From assembly GCF_000720635.1 (NCBI RefSeq), contig NZ_JOCF01000015.1, forward strand, positions 1 through 64,000: a DNA stretch of 64,000 nucleotides. Direction: 5' to 3'. Made by a program: the position numbers and the translations under genes. The stretch's first letter is position 1. Every line of letters starts with the position of its first letter. The notes under the pieces were generated by a model. The model worked only from the letters and a program-made list of their open reading frames with translations, was not told the origin of the DNA and searched no databases. Below, in pieces: positions 62,929-64,000 of this stretch. This DNA comes from Streptomyces sp. NRRL WC-3742. GTDB lineage: Bacteria; Actinomycetota; Actinomycetes; Streptomycetales; Streptomycetaceae.

Positions 62929-64000
62929 ATGGCCTTTGAGGCGATCCACTCGCTCGTCGCACGCTCCGTCGCCCGGTTCCCCGACCGCACCGCCGTGGAG
63001 ACCGCCGACGCCGCGCTCAGCTACCGGGCCCTGGACGAACGGGCCGACCGGGTCGCGGCGCAGCTCCACCGGGCCGGGGCCCGGGCCGGATCGCTGGTCT
63101 CGGTCCTCGCACCCGACCGCGCCGACCTGGCCACGGCCCTGCTGGCCGTGCTGCGCCTGGGCGCCGTCGCGGCCCCGCTGGACGGCGCCGCCCAGACGCA
63201 CCGGCTCTCCCGGCTCCTCTCCGACGCGCCGCCGGAAGTGCTGCTCGTGGGCGCCGGACAGGAGAAGACCGCGGCCGAGATCGCGCCGGCGGGGCTGCCC
63301 CTCCTCGAACTGGGCGCCGTTCAGGACGGGTTGACCGATGACAGGGGGGCCGACTACCCGCGCCACGTCCCCGGCCCGGACGACCCCTGCTACCTGTTCT
63401 TCACCTCCGGCTCCACCGGCCGCAGCAAGGCCATCCTCGGACGGCTCGGCGCCGTCGACCACTACCTCCGCTGGGAGGCCGAGCTGCTGGGCGTCGACTC
63501 CGGGTGGCGCGTCGGCCAGCTCATCTCGCCCGCCTTCGACGCCGTCCTGCGCGACCTCCTCCTGCCCCTGTCGGTGGGCGCCACCGCCGTGGCCCCGGCC
63601 CCGGAGCTGCGGCTGGACCCGGCGGCGCTCGCCCACTGGATCGACGGCGCCCGCGTCGACCTCGTCCACTGCGTCCCCTCGGTCTTCCGCTCGCTGCTGC
63701 CCACCGCCCTCGGCGACGACCTCGGCTTCCCCGCGCTGCGGTGCGTCGCGCTCTCCGGCGAGCGGCTCGTACCGGCCGACGCGGCGCGGTGGTTCGACCG
63801 GTACGGCGAGCGGGTCCGGCTGCTGAACCTCTACGGACCCTCCGAGACCACGATGACGAAGCTCTACCACTTCGTCACCCCCGCCGACACCGCGCTCCGT
63901 TCGATCCCGATCGGGCGTCCCATGCCCGACACCGAGGTGCTGCTCCTCGACGAGCGCGGCGAGCCCGTGCCCGAGGGCCGGGTGGGCGAGATCCACCTGC
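62929..64000 (+). CDS. NRPS-type adenylation domain protein (3' partial)
   Basis: The frame is open from the ATG at 62929 to the right edge (357 codons). Motifs: FFTSGSTGRSKAIL, ISPAFDAVLRDLLLPL, LYGPSETTM, IPIGRPMPDTEVLLLDE, VGEIHL. No condensation domain precedes it, so it is a stand-alone A (or A-T) protein, perhaps with more domains beyond the window. Pocket residues read about D-A-R-S-A-S-L-M-T; arginine at the third position is unusual. It is a candidate for loading the 4-alkylproline or the first residue, since the EntF-like C1 needs an upstream donor. GAAGGAAGC lies eight bases before the start. Confidence 0.85.
   Translation, partial: MAFEAIHSLVARSVARFPDRTAVETADAALSYRALDERADRVAAQLHRAGARAGSLVSVLAPDRADLATALLAVLRLGAVAAPLDGAAQTHRLSRLLSDAPPEVLLVGAGQEKTAAEIAPAGLPLLELGAVQDGLTDDRGADYPRHVPGPDDPCYLFFTSGSTGRSKAILGRLGAVDHYLRWEAELLGVDSGWRVGQLISPAFDAVLRDLLLPLSVGATAVAPAPELRLDPAALAHWIDGARVDLVHCVPSVFRSLLPTALGDDLGFPALRCVALSGERLVPADAARWFDRYGERVRLLNLYGPSETTMTKLYHFVTPADTALRSIPIGRPMPDTEVLLLDERGEPVPEGRVGEIHL

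Noticed and set aside
41356..64000. Pyrrolobenzodiazepine cluster
   Set aside because: The alkylproline genes fit, but there is no anthranilate-loading A-T protein in view and the last NRPS module ends in a thioesterase, not a reductase; the amidinotransferase also does not fit.

Overview
The window is very GC-rich (roughly 70% or more), uses GTG as well as ATG starts, has many 4-base gene overlaps, and carries actinomycete families throughout (mycothiol-type DinB protein, F420-type oxidoreductase, NmtR/CtpJ pair). This fits a Streptomyces or close relative, probably an accessory chromosome region rich in specialised metabolism. No rRNA, tRNA, CRISPR array, insertion sequence or phage integrase was seen.

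Layout. (1) 1-7032: NCS1 permease (5' end outside the window), urea carboxylase and allophanate hydrolase: urea, or possibly guanidine, nitrogen use. (2) 7011-9517: a divergent Ni/Co efflux ATPase with an NmtR-type ArsR repressor and a visible operator. (3) 9514-22165: one minus-strand operon of eleven genes, nearly all translationally coupled. It joins 3-hydroxyanthranilate supply (PhzE, PhzD, EntA-like dehydrogenase), a 3-hydroxybenzoate 6-hydroxylase-like flavoprotein, a long-chain prenyl diphosphate synthase, a MenA-type prenyltransferase, a UbiG-type methyltransferase, a squalene-hopene-cyclase-like enzyme with DxDDT, a phytoene-desaturase-like flavoprotein, a Baeyer-Villiger-type monooxygenase and a small membrane protein. 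I read it as an amino-hydroquinone meroterpenoid pathway that I cannot match to a known compound. (4) 22593-37274: three giant proteins of unknown function (one with tectonin-like and jacalin-like lectin parts), a GH73 glucosaminidase with no signal peptide, and a fused hydantoinase/oxoprolinase, all on the plus strand. (5) 37347-41333: ordinary single genes (membrane protein, DinB-like protein, GlxA/AraC regulator, cupin, MFS exporter). (6) 41356 to the right edge: a nonribosomal peptide cluster. The minus-strand half holds what looks like the complete six-enzyme route to 4-alkyl-L-proline known from lincomycin, hormaomycin and pyrrolobenzodiazepines (tyrosine hydroxylase, DOPA dioxygenase, GGT-like hydrolase, methyltransferase, PhzF-like isomerase, F420 reductase), plus an SDR and a JmjC oxygenase. 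The plus-strand half holds an arginine-type amidinotransferase, two NRPSs (C-A-T-C-A-T and C-A-T-TE), an AsnB amidotransferase and the start of another adenylation gene.

The two strongest discovery candidates are the meroterpenoid operon (region 3) and the 4-alkylproline/amidinotransferase NRPS cluster (region 6). The giant-protein block (region 4) is a third, much less interpretable one. All functional statements come from reading motifs and gene context; no database search was possible.
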